Counted from the first letter of the stretch, positions 1 through 12,300 are shown. The stretch is DNA of 64,000 nucleotides from Plicaturopsis crispa FD-325 SS-3 (GCA_000827205.1 KN832558.1:454792-518791), one strand, 5' to 3'. Notes: a model not told the origin generated them from the sequence alone. Program-made: numbers and translations.

Positions 1-268
1 GTCTTGCGTTGGCGTCCACTAATTTTGAATGGGTGACGACTTACGACACAGGTTGATCACGCTAAATGGCATGAAAGCCTCAGACGAGCTTACCGATGAG
101 CAGTCGCGTCAGGTAAGTTCATGGATCGAGTATTGTTCTTGCTCACTACGTCTACGTAACATTATTGAACGTCCATCGCAACAGTTACTATTTGACGTGG
201 ATCACGCGTACGCGGAGTTCTATAGGAGTCTCAGTGGGAGCAAGGACGGCACGAGCGATGGAGCTTGA
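1..268 (+). CDS. 3' end of an unrecognised gene (5' partial)
   Basis: Two terminal exons can be read. An acceptor AG at 50-51 opens an exon to 112, a GTAAGT donor follows, and the last exon runs 185-268 to TGA. The joined tail contains MKASDELTDEQSRQ followed by LLFDVDHAYAEFYRSL, then a short Ser/Gly/Asp-rich end. The pattern looks helical and acidic, like the C-terminal tail of a coiled-coil or scaffold protein, but I do not recognise the family. The in-frame ATG at 29 sits directly after an in-frame TGA, which supports starting the exon at the splice acceptor and not at that ATG. The rest of the gene lies upstream of the window. Confidence 0.5.
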
Positions 269-1001
269 CTTCAGCGTGGCGAAACTTGATCTGTACGTCA
301 ATATCTACCGCAGAATAGATAAACCACAATCTTGACGATGCCACACAGCAGCACACCCATCAAGCTCGTCCACGATGTATCTCGCTATCCCCTCTAGCAT
401 TCTCTTCATCACGTCGCCACCCGCGTCCAATTGCAACACCACATCCCGCTTACGGTATCCTATAGCGTAGCTTGGCCGATAGCGCCCCCACAGTCTCCGG
501 CGCTTTGATAGCTGGCCCGTCGCGCTTACAGATTCACGCGCACGCAGGAGCTAGTATTTATCAGGACGGTTGGGTTGCGCTTTGAATCCGTCTGGTCTTC
601 GGGGTGACGAGGTTGTACCTCGCTATGCAGTTGAACTTGTGGCACAGACATCGAGGAGGCGGCTTCCAAAGGTACTCGACAATCCGGTCAGGGTGAAGGA
701 AGTTGTGGTCCGCAAGATACTACGGAGCTGCGTGTTTTACATTCAAGTTATGTACTGCATATGAGATCCAGCATGGAAACGGGGAATACATGTTTGTTAT
801 CATTGTAAGCTCACTCGAAAAGCCTTGAATTGGATTTTAGGGCTACATATCGACGGCGTATAGCAGACGATCAGTAAAATAGTGAAGGAAAATATCCAGA
901 CCATGCCTTTCGCGAGGCCGGTGCGTGAGGGTACTATGCGTACGGCGCGAAAAAAGGGACGACCCGAGCCATCATCTATACTTCCGACGCTCTCTGTCTC
1001 C
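269..1001. other. Intergenic, no gene seen
   Basis: This lies between the 3' ends of the partial + gene and the DUF6533 gene, so it should hold two terminators. I see only short open frames without family resemblance and no repeat. Confidence 0.5.
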
Positions 1002-2562
1002 TCAGACTTGGGATGCCGTGCGAGTACTGTCGAAGTCTACCGAGAGTGGGCCAATGGGTTCTATTGGTGGGATACTAGGCGCGTCGTCGTCTGGCTGCGT
1101 CGTCGTACGATGTGCAGATAGTGCCATGGATTGGGAATCCGCAATGGGGATGTCACGGAGGACAATATCCGCTATGATCGAAGCGGATGCGTTGGCGCCG
1201 GTGGATAGGATACCAGCTTGTTTGTGTCTCTGAAGATTGAGTAGGAGACGCGACATCAATGTCACAGATAAACTGCAGGGAGGCAAGACTCAGTTGAAAC
1301 GCAGGATAGAAACGCGGGAAGCAAAACAGACCAGTTGGCGAATCCAGATAAACCCTCGAAGTCAGGGTTATAGACGAAGATAAAGCCGTTAAACTACGGG
1401 CAATTATGTTAGATGTGGCTCGAGGTGAACTAATAGAACACGGCGCACCCAGTATGAAAGGATGTTTCCAAGGTGGAGTAGTGCCATGGTACTGTCATAA
1501 TCGTCTGGGTCAGCTAGCTTATACGGTAGGGTAGACGTGCACTTACGCGAAGTAAATCGAGCCTGACAGACAGATTGAACATAAGTGCTGGGGAAAGAAA
1601 ACCTTGTACCGTACCGTCTCGGAGAATGAGAGTGCCAAGTGACATGGACGAGGATACGGCTCGCCTTTCCCTTCCTACTTTGTACGTTTTGAACAGCGTC
1701 ATGGCGAGTATGAGGATGTCGAAGAGAAACACCCCCGGCCATAAGACGTCTGTATCTGCAGGCGCTGGTAAGTGCTGAGGCGGCAGTCACGACGATCCGA
1801 CAAACTTGGTTCGTCCCAGACCCGACATGAAAGCCTGTACAATCTCGTCAGCTCGATGCGCGGTATGGCATAACGGATGGGATGCTTGCCCATAGACAGA
1901 AGATTGAGCTAGTGATTTCGCCACGAATTTTGGGGTCAAGGCGAATACATCCAAGCCATTTGAAGTGATGATTACCTGCGTTTTTCTTCTTAGCAAGTTC
2001 AGGTTTGAAACAGGAAGCACTCACTACGTTGACAACGGCAAATATGAAAGTCAACCCCCCCAGAATGACGAGGATCTGCTTCCTACAGCCATAAAGCGCG
2101 CAGGTCCGCAGAATGAGAATTACTCGGCGCGGTAATTTAAGCACAACATGCTATGGAATCATCGTGGGCAAACAAATACTCACATATCACAATGAGCTCT
2201 GTCACGCATTGGATAATCTGACGAGACCACTGAAACGTAACGCAACTGATCCAGCACAAGCATCAGGAGATAGTGTATTTGAGGGCAAGCAACAGGACAC
2301 ACGTCTAGGATAGCGGTTTCAGCCGCGGAAATTACAACGAAGCAGGAGCGGACATTACCTGGAAGTCCCAGCGAATCATCATAGCTGACAGAAGGGGAAC
2401 ATTGGCTAGTGCGAGGAGGTAACGGTTCGCGAAGAACAGTGCAGAGGATGTCGTTTTGGGATGTCTCCAGATGAGATTCACTTCATCTGAGAATGTGAGC
2501 ATCATATCGAACCAAAGAATGGCTAGGTTTGAATATCGGCTTAGATTTTGAGGAGAAACCAT
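1002..2562 (-). CDS. DUF6533 domain multi-pass membrane protein
   Basis: This is a member of the DUF6533 family, which is very common in Agaricomycetes and has no known biochemical role. The N-terminal exon has the diagnostic pattern (FDMMLTFSDEVNLIW, then NRYLLAL). A second exon near 2190-2245 (WSRQIIQCVTELIVI) is followed by VILILRTCALYGCRKQILV. Later exons give FDILILAMTLFKTYKVGRE, then LILRDGSIYFATMALLHLGN across two small introns, and a last exon with SVTLMSRLLLNLQRHKQAG and a polar tail ending at 1002. The order matches the family: about seven hydrophobic segments and a cytoplasmic C-terminal tail. The ATG at 2562 was chosen because it directly precedes the family's first conserved helix; an upstream exon cannot be excluded. 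Confidence 0.8.
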
Positions 2563-3561
2563 GCAATTTCGAACATGTTACACCCACTAATGCCGACGAT
2601 CTCCCATTGACCAACCCTATAGAGAGATGAGTAAAACGGCAGCGGAATTTGGATGAAGGTACTGACGGTACGATATTGGAACCGGCATCAATGGCAAAGG
2701 GCATGACGGGCTGCAAGTGAGCGATGCTACAGAGGCTAGACGGGGAGTAATATGTCAAGGAGGGTGGAGAGTTGTCAAGGTCAGTAGAGGTGTTGTGTCG
2801 CAATTTATACCTACGCAGAGACGCATCAATATCTAAGGTCAAGCGTCTAGCGCCTATGGGCTGCCAACTCTGCCAGTGCGTGAAAGCAATGTCGCTGGGT
2901 TCGCCGCCGCGGGGCGCACTCATGGACTCCACAATGCTGAGCCTGTTGCTAGATCAGAATATGTACCTGTAAGTACAGCTGAAAATTAGTTATGCTTTCC
3001 GATCGGCTTGATACTCCAGACGAACCTTCTTTCCATTCCCCATCGTGCAGACCAATTAGCCACGCTCGAGCCATGCTGTGGTCATGGAGCGCGCTAATAG
3101 TCCGAGGCTGTCCGCGGCCTACGAAATCGTGTCCTGTAAACTGCGGTCATGGATAAGGAGTAAGCGCTTGCTAAAACCCTAGGCTTGGGGTGCTCCGGAC
3201 GCCCGAGAGTCCTCATGTGAAAGGATCGGGTATCCGACGCATTTCCACAGGATATCCCCAGCGCAGAAGCAACCAGCACTAATTCATGCATCGCATCGCA
3301 AATCCTGAATGTCGATCGGGGAAGAGTGAATGGCATCTCAACACACAACCTAAACGCCAGATAAATCAAAAGCATAGCATTGTCAATGTCCGTCCACAAT
3401 CACGATATCATACCGAGAACATCCACAGGTCACACGCCCGGCGAGAGCGCGATGAACATACCGGTCCATACATTCCCTTAAATCTTCGCCATACTCGCCG
3501 GGAGAATGAAGCAAGCCGGGTCTACCCGAAAGCGCCCTCCACGCACAAGCAATGCGGAAGC
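2563..3561. other. Intergenic, no gene seen
   Basis: This lies between the DUF6533 start and the ligase stop. Short frames on both strands (for example 3094-3399 on -) show no recognisable domain. It probably holds the DUF6533 promoter and the ligase 3' UTR. Confidence 0.4.
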
Positions 3562-6421
3562 CTATTCCGCGGCAGCTACCCTCCTCGCCGCAGGCACCTC
3601 TGCATCTTTCGGTGCAGTCTTATCCACAGCCTCACCCACAAATGTCGGGAACCTGAAAAAGAGCGAATCAGGTTCAGAACAACACAAGCAAGATAAGGGA
3701 CACGGACCGCGGTGCACCATCCCTCGTCAGCTCCTGAAACCGATATACGATGATGGTCCCGACATTCGGTGGCTTGCCGCGCTGCTTGTCCGAGAGGCCA
3801 CTGCCTACGTTGAACGTCTACAGCAGCGATATGATTAAGCGCTCGGCCACGGTCAATGAGACCACACTGGCTGGACGGTACACACCTTTCCCGAAGCCAT
3901 CTCGCACTTCAAAGCCCCAGTTGCGCCCTTATGCCTCCCTTTCCCGGGGACATAGCCTGTCACCCTGGCCTCGGCGTCGAAAAATGTCTGTGCCCGCCCA
4001 CCGCCACCATCAGCTCCCAAAAGACAACGCGTACATGGACGAAAGGACTGACCTTGATCTTCAAGAGCGTCCCGCTTCTATTTCCCTCGTAGAGACTCTC
4101 GGGTTTGCGCAGCATGAGACCTTCGCCACCCAGGTCCTCGATCTCGCGTAATTTGTCGAGGACGTGTTCACGAGATTCAGCTCGCGTGTGGGACACAACG
4201 ACGAACTCTTTCGATGCGTACGGTCCTCCTAAGAGCTCGGTAAATACAGATATCGTACTTTGTGTGCGGAAGTACGTGCCTGCACCAAACGTTTTCTGCA
4301 AGTATTCTAGCCGTTCTTCAAACGGCACGTCTTTCATCGAAGGGACATCGAATATCTGTGCAGACAGATAAGTCAAATGCATATGTAATTCGAGGAGAGA
4401 AAGGCGGGACAAACCTGGAAGGTGATATTCTTCCAATGCGGCGAGTTGAACGTTTTGACGATAGACACCGTAGACTGGAACTCCCCTCGACCACCGAAGA
4501 GTTCGCCGTCGAGCGTGACATCCTTTGGGAGCTCTGTAGAGCATGCATACGATGATGAGCGAACATCTATAGCTCGGGAGGTAGACTTACTGTCCAACAA
4601 TGCTTGGGGCGGCGAAAATGGATTCCCGAGCCGACTGATCATCTTCTTGCCGTCGTAGTATGTCCTATCAAGTAAAACATATACCGATTGGCCCACAGAC
4701 TCGCAGCGCAAAGACCAACCAACGAGCACGCACCGGACGCCATCGAGCTTCTCGCTGATCCACCACCCGGTCGGGTCAGAACCAGTCTCCAAGTCCCATT
4801 TATTCGCTAGCAGCAAATCCGGTTTGCCGCCGCTGTCGTCGTCGTCTGGGTCTGGGTCTTTGCCCTTTGATTTCGGTTTCGCGCGTGCCTTGGACGCAGG
4901 TTTCACCGGACCATGGGGGTTCTTGAGCTTAAGGCGCGCGTCTTCGTACTCCGAGCCAAGCAGTGCACGAAGGTGCTTGCATGTACGCGCGTTGGTCGGT
5001 AACCCTCCCTAAATAACGTTGGTCAATATCAGACAAAAGTGCGGATGAGGGTCGTGAGACGGACCTGGTTGCGCCATGCGGGACAGGTGCTGTGTAATCA
5101 AGGTGAGGATGTTTATGGGGGCCATATACAAAAGAAAGATAAGCACCAGTAGTAGTGGTCCCATGTGCGTTTGACTTTGTACTTCGAGTTACTAAGCAGA
5201 ATATATTGAAAATGTTAGCTTATGCCGACTCATTGTGAACGATGAGCTATAACCGAGACAGTAAAACACGAACCTCGACATGGAACTGACCTCCGTCTCA
5301 TCTCCGTCCTTTATATAGACAGTGGGCTTGATACCATTAATCACAGCCAGCTCGTCTTCGCCTGGGACGGGTGTGAGGACATCCGCCGGTTCGCCGTCGA
5401 CGTCCATTTCGTCGTCAGACTTGCTTCCGTCGTCTTTCGTCCCCTGGACTGTCCCTGACGCACTACGCTTGGAAGCGGGCTTGACCACCTTTTGGTCCTC
5501 ACCGTCATCACTCTTCTTCGTGGCGGCCCTCGTCCTTTTCGACGACGGCTTCTTCTCTTCTACATTGGCGTCCTCATCATCCTCGTCCGCTCGCGTCTTG
5601 CGCTTTGTGGTAGTCCTCGTCCTTCTCGACGACGGTTTCTTCTCTTCTTCTACCTCCTCGTCCTTATCATCTTCGTCCGCTCGCGTCTTGCGCTTCGTGG
5701 TAGTCCTCGTCCTTTTCGACGACGGCTTCTTCTCTTCTACCTCGGCGTCCTCGTCATCCTCGTCCGCTCGCGTCTTGCGCTTCGTGGCAGTCCTCGTGGG
5801 TTTCGACAACGACTTCTCCTCTTCTACCTCCTCGTCCTCGTCCTCGTCCTCGTCATCCTCGGCCGCTCGTGTCTTCCGTTTCATGCCCACCACTTTTGCC
5901 TTGGCCTTCGAGGCCGGCTTTGCAGCGCTCGTCTTGGACGCGGCTTTGCCCTTCCCTTTGCTCTTCGACGAAGCAGCTACGGCTCCGTCTGGATTCTTGA
6001 GCGCAAGACGGGCGTCCTCGTACTCATCGCCCAGAACGGCACGGAGATGCTTACACGTCCGTGCGTTGACGGGTGCGCCAGACTGGTTGCGCCATGCCTT
6101 TGTAGTGCGCAACGTCGTCAGGATAAAGCGAATTTAGACATAGGGGCGTAGCTTACAGGACATGAGCTACATCATGCAAGTCGTCAGGCGAGCGTTACAT
6201 GGCCTGCACGGAAAGAACACGCACCAGTAGTAGTGGTCAAAGGTTCTTTTGACCTTGTAGACAGATTTACTGGGGCACAAATGGACCGTTAATGTTGGAT
6301 GGAGAGACCGTAAACTAGCTTGTCTGGCAAACCTAGATTGTGACTTTGCTTCAATCTCCTCGCCGTCTGCAAGGACTTTGTTGGGTTTGATACCATTTAT
6401 GACAGCTAGTTCGTCGGGCAT
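3562..6421 (-). CDS. ATP-dependent DNA ligase with two N-terminal SWIM zinc fingers
   Basis: The C-terminal half is a small ATP-dependent DNA ligase, expected to seal nicks through an enzyme-AMP intermediate. Motif I is EKLDGVRC (Lys nucleophile), motif III-like DGELFGGRGEFQ, motif IV EGLMLRKP and motif V LLKIK. An OB-fold-like part follows (TGYVPGKGRHKGATGALKCE, then GSGLSDKQRG and VYRFQELTRDG) and ends at TAG 3562. The N-terminal half holds two copies of a module: DELAVINGIKP, an acidic stretch, YKVKRTFDHYYC or YKVKRTWDHYYC, then a SWIM zinc finger (CSCPAW or CTCPAW, about 15 residues, TCKHL), then LKNP. A Lys/Glu-rich repeat linker separates the two modules. Introns fall in the same places in both copies. 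ATG 6421 begins MPDELAVINGIKP. SWIM fingers are thought to bind DNA or protein, so this may be a nuclear repair ligase; that role is inferred. Confidence 0.85.
5519..5881 (-). repeat. Four tandem Lys/Glu-rich coding repeats
   Basis: Within the ligase gene four units of 29-33 codons follow one another. Each starts KRKTRA(D/A)EDD, continues with an acidic run, and ends with a basic block such as KKPSSKRTRTTT. The alternation of acidic and basic blocks suggests a disordered linker between the first and second SWIM modules. The basic parts resemble nuclear localisation signals (inference). Confidence 0.85.
6157..6166 (-). other. 10-nt microexon inside the first SWIM finger
   Basis: The upstream exon ends TACTACTG before a GTGCGT donor. 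The 10 bases CTCATGTCCT lie between a TAG acceptor and a GTAAGC donor, and the next exon starts GCATGGCGC. Joined, they read YYCSCPAWRNQ, exactly parallel to YYCTCPAWRNQ of the second copy. Without the microexon the zinc-binding CxC is lost. Confidence 0.8.
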
Positions 6422-6901
6422 TGTGTAGATATGGAATGTGGTTAAGCCCAGGGAGCAGCAGCAACTTTAAGCAAGCGCCGGCGGTGGGCGCTGGGCGCTG
6501 TCTAGGCACGTTAACGTGGTTACATACATACGCGTCGCGCACGCGACGAAAACCAATTTGATCATGAGATTCCGAGACGTCCTTCAGTATCCGACTGCTT
6601 GAACCTACGAGTTCGAATGTAAGTGCCTTGCGTCGTGTAGTATATGCCATACGCGTATATGTGCTTCGTGCAACATAGAAAAACATACAGAACTTGGAAG
6701 CGGGCGGGGAACCGGGAGCGCGTCGTCGGCGGGACCGGCCCCGACCGGCAACGAATATGTAAGGAAATGCGTGAGAAAATAAAATGACCTCAAATTTCTC
6801 GACGTTTCCCCGACTCGCCTCTTGTCGCTGAAAAGTATCCTTCCCCCGTTTCCTACCAGTCTCCTCCCCTTGTTTTCTTTCCCGTTCTCCCTTTAGTTAC
6901 G
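6422..6901. promoter_or_regulatory. Divergent promoter region, ligase / HSP60
   Basis: These 480 bases separate the start codons of two divergently transcribed genes. The stretch just before the HSP60 ATG is pyrimidine-rich (about 6837-6897), as is common upstream of strongly expressed fungal genes. No open frame here resembles a gene. Confidence 0.55.
6796..6808 (+). promoter_or_regulatory. Degenerate heat-shock element upstream of HSP60
   Basis: The bases TTCTCGACGTTTC fit the HSF pattern TTCnnGAAnnTTC with one mismatch (GAC for GAA). The site is about 95 bases before the HSP60 start, where an HSF site would be expected. A single imperfect match can occur by chance. Confidence 0.3.
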
Positions 6902-8962
6902 ATGCATCACGTCTCTCAGTCCTCTACTCGCGCCCTCCGTCGCGCAGCGCAGAAAACCGCACTCAGGAGCGAGAAGCCGGCACTGACGCGCGGCGCGCAC
7001 AAGGAGATTAAGTTCTCCAACGACGGCCGTGCTAGCATCTTAAAAGGCGTTGACGTCCTTGCCAATGCCGTCCAGGTGACGCTGGGTCCTAAGGGTGAGC
7101 ACCGTTTCCATTCATTGCACGCGGTTCTGGGTTTCGTAGCGTACGCGTGTCATCACTCGCTCGCAGGCGCATCTGCCATTCCCGTCCTGCAGGAACACCA
7201 GTACGAAGCCTCGTAGTGCTACATACCACATTCGCGTTCTACGCCCTTCATGGTCTCTGTCACGTTTTCAATGCTAACTGTCTTTTTCAGGCCGCAATGT
7301 CATCATCGAGCAGGCATATGGTGGACCCAAGATCACAAAAGACGGTGTCACCGTCGCCAAGTCCGTTACGCTCAAGGACAAGTTCGAGAACCTTGGTGCC
7401 CGGTATTTATCAACGTCGATGCTGCATGTTTTCCACCCGCTAACCCGTATTCTAGCCTTGTACAGGACGTTGCGCAAAAGACTAACGAGACCGCAGGTGA
7501 TGGCACAACAACCGCGACCGTGCTCGCGCGCGCCATCTACGCGGAGGGTGTGAAGAACGTCGCAGCAGGGTGCAACCCGATGGACCTCCGTCGGGGTTCG
7601 CAGGCAGCCGTTGACCGTGTCGTCGAGTTCCTTGCTGCCCACACCAAAACGATCACCACGACAGCGGAAATCGCGCAGGTAGCAACCATCAGCGCGAACG
7701 GGGACGTGCACGTTGGCAACCTCATTGCGCAGGCCATGGAGAAGGTCGGCAAGGAGGGCGTCATCACCGTTAAGGAGGGTCGCACCATTGAGGACGAGAT
7801 TGAAATCACGGAGGGCATGCGCTTCGACCGTGGATTCATCTCGCCGTACTTCGTCACCGACGTCAAGTCGCAGAAGGTCGACTTCGAGAAGCCGTTGATT
7901 CTGCTTAGCGAGAAGAAGATCAGCTTGCTCCAGGACATCCTGCCCAGCTTGGAGGCTGCTGCCGCCGCACGGCGCCCCTTAGTCATCATTGCGGAGGATG
8001 TTGACGGCGAGGCCCTCGCTGCCTGCATTCTCAACAAATTGCGCGGACAGCTCCAGGTCGCAGCCGTCAAGGCCCCCGGGTTCGGCGACAACCGCAAGTC
8101 CATCCTCGGTGACCTCGCCATCCTCACCGGCGGCACGGTCTTCACCGACGAGCTCGACATCAAGCTCGAGCGCGCCACCCCCGAGCTGCTAGGCTCCACC
8201 GGCTCCATCTCCATCACTAAGGACGACACCATCATCCTCAACGGCGCGGGTTCCAAGGACGCCATCGCTGCACGGTGCGAGCAGCTCCGTGCGCTCGTCG
8301 ACGACAAGTCCACGAGCGAGTTCGACCGCACCAAGCTCCAGGAGCGTCTTGCCAAGCTCGGCGGCGGTGTCGCCGTCATCCGCGTCGGCGGCAGCAGCGA
8401 GGTCGAGGTCGGTGAGAAGAAGGACCGCTACGACGACGCGCTCAACGCAACGCGCGCTGCCGTCGAGGAGGGCATCCTCCCCGGTGGTGGTGTCGCGCTC
8501 CTGAAGGCCTCGCTCGCCCTCGCGACCTCGTCGCCCAGCGCTGCGAGCCTGCCTACATCTCCCGACGCCACGCCCGTCCCGACGGCGAACTTCGACCAAG
8601 ACCTTGGCGTTGCGATCATCCGGCGCGCGCTGACGCAGCCCGCACGCACGATCCTTTCGAACGCGGGTGAGGACGCGGCGGTCATCGTCGGCACGCTGTT
8701 GTCCCCGTCGTACGGCACGGAGGACAAGTTCTCGTGGGGCTACGACGCGGCGAGCGGGAAGTACGTCGACATGGTGAAGGCGGGTATCGTCGACCCGCTC
8801 AAGGTCGTGCGCACGGCGCTCATCGACGCGAGCGGTGTCGCGAGTCTGCTCACGACGAGCGAGTGCTGCGTTGTTGATGCGCCGGAGGAGGAGGGCAAGG
8901 GCGGTGCGCCTGGTGGCGGCATGGGAGGCATGGGCGGTATGGGTGGAATGGGCGGTTTCTGA
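6902..8962 (+). CDS. HSP60: Mitochondrial chaperonin Hsp60 (GroEL family)
   Basis: This subunit forms the double-ring ATP-driven folding chamber of the mitochondrial matrix, working with Hsp10. Exons are 6902-7094, 7291-7402 and 7456-8962, giving 603 residues, usual for the family. Residues 1-30 are rich in Arg, Ser and Ala with no acids until the mature part, which fits a matrix-targeting presequence. Family signatures are in order: [17 protein letters not shown], then [30 protein letters not shown] at the ATP site, [14 protein letters not shown], and the Gly/Met-rich tail (GGM repeats then GGF). The coding region is GC-rich and the third exon carries most of the protein. It is transcribed divergently from the SWIM-ligase gene. 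Confidence 0.97.
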
Positions 8963-9305
8963 GCTAGGCAGGAATTTATCTAAAAGTACTGAAATTACTC
9001 ACTGTTTTCTTTTTTTCTGCATACACTCGGCTCACATGGCACACTACATACGCTACTCATCCCTCATGGCATTTTTTGCTTTGTTTATTACTTTCACCTT
9101 TCGCTATCGCAATGCAACCACCACCACTCAGTTATGCACTCGAACGTTGTGATCATTCATGAGAGAACTCCGAAGCGACTTGAGTTGAACGCATGCAACC
9201 CCGGCCTCCCTCTTCCTGCTCTCTAACGCCAGCACACGCGTTTCCGGTATGCTCTATACATGATTGGAGTTCATGATTATTATTAGGCTGAGATAGTATG
9301 TAAGT
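8963..9305. other. Convergent 3' region
   Basis: This lies between the HSP60 stop and the stop of the Zn2Cys6 gene on the other strand. It holds the two 3' UTRs, with a T-rich stretch at about 9006-9016. No gene is seen. Confidence 0.5.
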
Positions 9306-12300
9306 TATCCATCTATATTGGATTCCGTCGCAGAGGAGCTGGGGACTCCCGAAAGTAGGCCGTCTGCTACAGCTGACCGTTGATCCCAGTCAAGCATGCC
9401 CATGATATACGCCCCCCAATCATCCAGTCTGAACAACGGGTTTAGCGTAGCGAACGATGATGAGGCGGGGAATGCTTACTCGTTATTTGTAGGCGCGTTT
9501 GACCAGATGTCGGTGTTACCGAAACCGTTTGCATCTTGTTGCTGGTGCGTTGCGGACCCCAGGCTATTACTGATGAATGCGTCCATGGTCCCGTTGTCGA
9601 GAGGGGCCGTCGGCGTCGATCCCAATGTATCGTGGCCGAAAAGGTGGTCGTACCCAGACGGTAAGGCGGTGTCACTGTTGCCTTCGTTAGCGGGGATAAC
9701 CGGTGGTACCCGCTCCATGAAGTCCATCTCTGCGGCAATTTGGTCGAGAGTGTAGTTTCCGTGGAGAGGTAAGCGACCGAGCTCATCGCTGTGGATAGGG
9801 AGACTAAACATGCTAGCATCGTCTAGGGGCGAAGGCATAGATTGCACTGCACTGTATTGTTGCGAGCGTTGCGGTCTGGACATCGGAGGAGCGGAGGCAT
9901 TGTTGGGAGATATGGCAGCATCAAAGTTTCCTGGAGATGTGGTATGAATATACGCGGAGGCGTCGTTACTCTCGGATTGGCGGCTGCGTTTCCTACTGTC
10001 TACGGGGTTGGAATACGGCACCGGTAGGTCTCCAATAGTTGCTAGCTCGTATAACACGTCCCTGGATAATAGATACGATTTATGATTTTCCTTCGTTTTG
10101 GGTGAAGAAGGAACATTAATTACCATAAGCAGCCTGCTATGTGCCAGCACTCCTCCGCGGACTTGAGCACGGCCATGCACTTGTACACATCCGACATCTC
10201 CTGGACAGGATCAAGCGCTAGACCAGATCTTTTGCCGCTCCATATGTTCAGAAGAAGAACGACTGCCGAGGAGAACACTGCGGACTACAAAAGAGATGTT
10301 TTGATACATATTGCGTGTGATTGATATCAGACAAACTCACTAATGAGCATGCGATGGGCAACGGCTCAGGATTCCGTCGGCGTTGATAGTCAACTACGTG
10401 GCTACACGACCGGGCGGCATTGGTGCATATAGCGAGTGAAGGAAAGGAGAGCGGGGAAGCCTTGCCCGGAGACGGAATGAACGGTCGATGCACAAGCATT
10501 TGCACGTGGTAGTAACTCGCGTATAGCGACGCGGACTGATTGAAAAATAACGAGTCTTCGCGGTTGGGATCCCATCGCACTGGGAATCGTCAGGTTCATC
10601 TCCGTTGACAGTTAAAGGGATGACCTACAGTGATCCGGAAGGTCGTCTACCCATTTATTGAGCGCAGAGTCAAGTTCGGCAACAATTGTCTGTTCCCATT
10701 TCTTGCCGACGTAACCGAATGTAGCCTTCGACTTATCGATTGCATACTGAAAGAAAAATATGAAGATTAGCCAGGAGGAGGACGGTGAATAAGTGACTTA
10801 CGATAGTCCGTAGAGCAAGAGCAAGGATCTGATTCAATTTCACCATGCAGATGAAGAAGTCAGTCGTCGCTGGCTTTCCTGCGGGCTGTTTAAAATTCTG
10901 TTCTGGATCGTCAGAGATCTCCCAGTACTCGTCGTCACAGTTTGCGGGTAGATCAAGATCGAAGCTGAGCAGAGGGAGTCAGACATTGAAGGGAAAAGTG
11001 CATATTGGACTCACTCTTCGTCTTGTACTGCACAAGGCCGACCGAGGGTAGCGCTAGCATTCCGATCCAAACAAACAAGCACCCTTCAAAACCGAGAAGT
11101 CCTGAATATGCAATGCAAGCGGAGTGTACGATAGATGCTTACCAAAATGCACGCTTCCATAATTCATCCTCCACGGTTAGTGTCTTGCCGTAAACTCTGC
11201 GTCTATGAGCACCCATGTCTTCCGCAACTCGTACACCGATGCCAATGAAAATCCAGCCCGCGTGAGGAGCAGCAGCTCCTTGCAAAAAGAAGACACACAG
11301 CTATTGTAAAGTTACGTTAATAAACCATTTACTTGTGCGCAAGTAATGACACCGTGCGCACCGAAAACAGTTGCAAATCGTATAGGCGTGGAGGTAGAAA
11401 GAGCGACTTGCGCATAGACTGCACCTGGCTGAACCATTTCCATCCTGCTGAATTGATGTCGTCTGTGCCCTCGGCTAATACCCGGGGGTCCGCACAAAAT
11501 CTCGACCCTAAAGCACAGACGACAAGGACAGTGGCGCCATAGACGTTGTCTCGCAGATGCAGTCCAGTCGCAATTCCCCGTTCAAATGTTGGCCGGTGTA
11601 GAAGTGGCATATACAGGTTTATTCGGGTGAAATAAAGGTCGACGAGGACAGATATGAGATCCGCGTCGGGAAAGGAAAAGTCGGGCTGCGGTGAAACATA
11701 AGGGTTTTGTTCCCACTATAGATAAGAAGCATCAATGAGACCGTCAGGTTTATATATTCCCCCAAGGCTCACAGGGCTTATGTTCCAGAAACGGGCTCGT
11801 CTTCGTGGAAAAGATGGGTCGTCGCAAGGGGCGCCCTTGTACTCGTCCTTCATTTTTTTGACACGTTGAACGAATCGGAAGCCACTTGACTTTCCAAAGA
11901 ATCGGTCTTGTAGGTGCATTTGGTCCATACGGTCGCAGAGAAAGGTAGTTCTCGTGTCGTCGTCTTCATCACTGCCAGAGGCATCGCTCCTTTCTGTGAG
12001 GGATTCGGCATCGATGCGCGTCGACTGGAAAGGCGTTGGAACACCAGGCAAAGCATGGTAGGGAGGGGAAGGCACGCTCTGATGCGTGAACCAACTTGGG
12101 TGAACCTCAAAGCCTACTTGTTGGGAAAAATCTCCGCTGGGACGACGCTGATGGGCTACCCAAATTGAGACGCGACCAATGATACGATTTCATTGAAGAG
12201 AAACCCACCGTCTTCAGCAAGGACACCAGTGTCTCTAGTTGGCGTTCTATGTCGGCTACGTATCTACATGGCGAGAATTAGGTCGCGTGTGTTACATATG

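Noticed and set aside
5322-6137. Ser-rich + strand open frame opposite the ligase linker
   Set aside because: It is the reverse reading of Lys/Glu/Asp repeats. The - strand carries the SWIM modules with conserved splice sites.
7537-8379. 280-codon - strand open frame opposite HSP60
   Set aside because: It is a shadow of a GC-rich conserved coding region; HSP60 motifs are on the + strand.
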